Assembly (NCBI RefSeq): GCF_022179525.1 | Contig: NZ_BPQX01000072.1 | Location: 1-51,736, forward strand | Length of the DNA: 51,736 bases | Direction of reading: 5' to 3' | DNA from: Methylobacterium persicinum | GTDB lineage: Bacteria; Pseudomonadota; Alphaproteobacteria; Rhizobiales; Beijerinckiaceae | Part shown: piece after piece, positions 51,275 through 51,736 of the stretch | How the letters are laid out: the number at the start of each line of letters is the position of its first letter | How positions within the stretch are numbered: the first letter of the stretch is position 1 | Program-made: the position numbers and the translations under genes | The notes under the pieces: model-generated | Database searches by the model: none | What the model saw: only the letters and a program-made list of their open reading frames with translations | What the model was told of the DNA's origin: nothing

Positions 51275-51294
51275 GGTGAACGGATTCACGGACG

Positions 51295-51519
51295 ATGAGC
51301 GAGCCGATCACGGACGCAGCCAGACCCTCCCCGCGCCTTAGCTTCGCGCGTGCGGCGTTCCGGCGTTTCAAGGACGATGCCGGCGGGGCAACGGCCCTGG
51401 AATATGCGATGATCGGTGGCCTGATTTTCGCCGTGATCGCTGGGTCCCTCAAGCTCTACGGCTCGAAGCTGGACGGGGTCTACGGCCAGATCGGCAGCAC
51501 CATGGCCCAGGTCTACTGA
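51295..51519 (+). CDS. Flp/Fap-type pilin (class IVb prepilin)
   Basis: This 74-aa prepilin has a ~30-residue basic leader, then DDAGGATALEYAMIGGLIFAVIAGSLKLYG. This is the Flp signature: cleavage after Gly, a Glu at +5 and Tyr at +6 (ATALEY), and one hydrophobic helix. It should be processed by a TadV/CpaA peptidase and assembled by a Tad secretion system for adhesion. The remaining Tad genes are not in the window but may follow. The leader carries two hairpins just upstream. Confidence 0.92.
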   Translation: MSEPITDAARPSPRLSFARAAFRRFKDDAGGATALEYAMIGGLIFAVIAGSLKLYGSKLDGVYGQIGSTMAQVY

Positions 51520-51569
51520 GCGCACCTCTCTCGAGCGCATCCCATGGCCTTCGCAGGCCGGGAAAGCGT

Positions 51570-51598
51570 GGGGAGCGGGGATGAAACACCCCAGCCCC
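51570..51598 (+). terminator. Possible hairpin after the pilin gene
   Basis: GGGG-AGC-GGGG-ATGAAACA-CCCC-AG-CCCC can fold into a two-block stem 50 bases past the pilin stop. There is no U-tract, so it could be a 3' stabiliser or attenuator rather than a full terminator. Confidence 0.35.
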
Positions 51599-51675
51599 GC
51601 GTGCAACCGCCGGTGTGGCAGGCCCGCTACGGACACTCCGCTGCCCATGCGGTAGGCACGGCAACGGCCAGACCC

Positions 51676-51736
51676 ATGGACATCGTCCGGATGCGAACCA
51701 CCCCGATCATGCTTCTCGCCGCGACGGCGCTGTCGG
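51676..51736 (+). CDS. Start of an exported protein, cut by the window edge
   Basis: An open frame from the ATG at 51676 reads MDIVRMRTTPIMLLAATALS and continues past the window end. The basic start and hydrophobic run look like a signal peptide. Following a Flp pilin gene, a Tad-pilus component would be expected, but 20 residues cannot decide. ATG at 51691 or 51709 are alternative starts. Confidence 0.4.
   Translation, partial: MDIVRMRTTPIMLLAATALS

Overview
The window is high-GC DNA from an alphaproteobacterium of the Hyphomicrobiales, most probably a member of the Methylobacteriaceae. This is inferred from a lanmodulin-like EF-hand protein, a MoxR/VWA maturation cluster laid out like the methanol-dehydrogenase accessory genes, a HisG/HisZ pair, alphaproteobacterial families (DUF3126, TIGR02301, RT0821-type lipoprotein, BTLCP peptidases) and dispersed ~110-bp palindromic repeats. 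No rRNA, tRNA, CRISPR array, prophage or insertion sequence was recognised.

Layout. 0-4.1 kb: pdxH, envelope proteins (lipoprotein, small secreted protein, NlpC/P60 peptidase) and an MgtC-like membrane protein. 4.3-11.1 kb: a seven-gene run encoding a MoxR AAA ATPase, a DUF58 protein, a DUF4381-like protein, two VWA membrane proteins, a TPR protein and a BatD-like protein. It is followed at 11.2 kb by a secreted four-EF-hand protein that matches the lanmodulin architecture. 12.6-13.1 kb: a fluoride riboswitch ahead of crcB. 13.1-16.4 kb: the pyruvate-phosphate-dikinase regulator gene (RP001 homologue) diverges from hemE-hemJ. The space between them holds DnaA-box-like sequences, a perfect TTAA-N7-TTAAC CtrA motif and an AT-rich tract, so it is a candidate chromosomal replication origin. 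16.5-19.3 kb: a vapBC pair and hisZ-hisG. 19.6-25.0 kb: overlapping housekeeping genes (SDR, secreted protein, Nudix, TIGR02301, YgfZ, Tag, HD hydrolase). 25.3-33.4 kb: a Tat-exported two-subunit molybdenum hydroxylase, a decayed vapC beside an intact vapB, the K+ transporter Kup and IspG.

33.8-42.9 kb is a valine/isobutyrate catabolic block. A LysR regulator diverges from mmsA, which is followed by an acyl-CoA dehydrogenase, a 3-hydroxyisobutyryl-CoA hydrolase, mmsB, an enoyl-CoA hydratase and an acyl-CoA synthetase. Together these can take isobutyryl-CoA to propionyl-CoA. 43-51.7 kb: two paralogous transglutaminase-like cysteine peptidases, small conserved proteins, cysE, an HTH-shikimate-kinase fusion regulator (BzdR/BoxR-like), a lytic transglycosylase, a HAD phosphatase, gluconokinase, a DUF3072 protein, a Flp pilin, and the start of a further gene cut by the window edge.

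The most interesting points are the lanmodulin-like protein with two of four lanmodulin-type loops changed, the candidate oriC with its CtrA site, the MoxR/VWA cluster with no dehydrogenase genes visible, the fluoride riboswitch, and several families of intergenic palindromes, one of which supplies the stop codon of the LysR gene.
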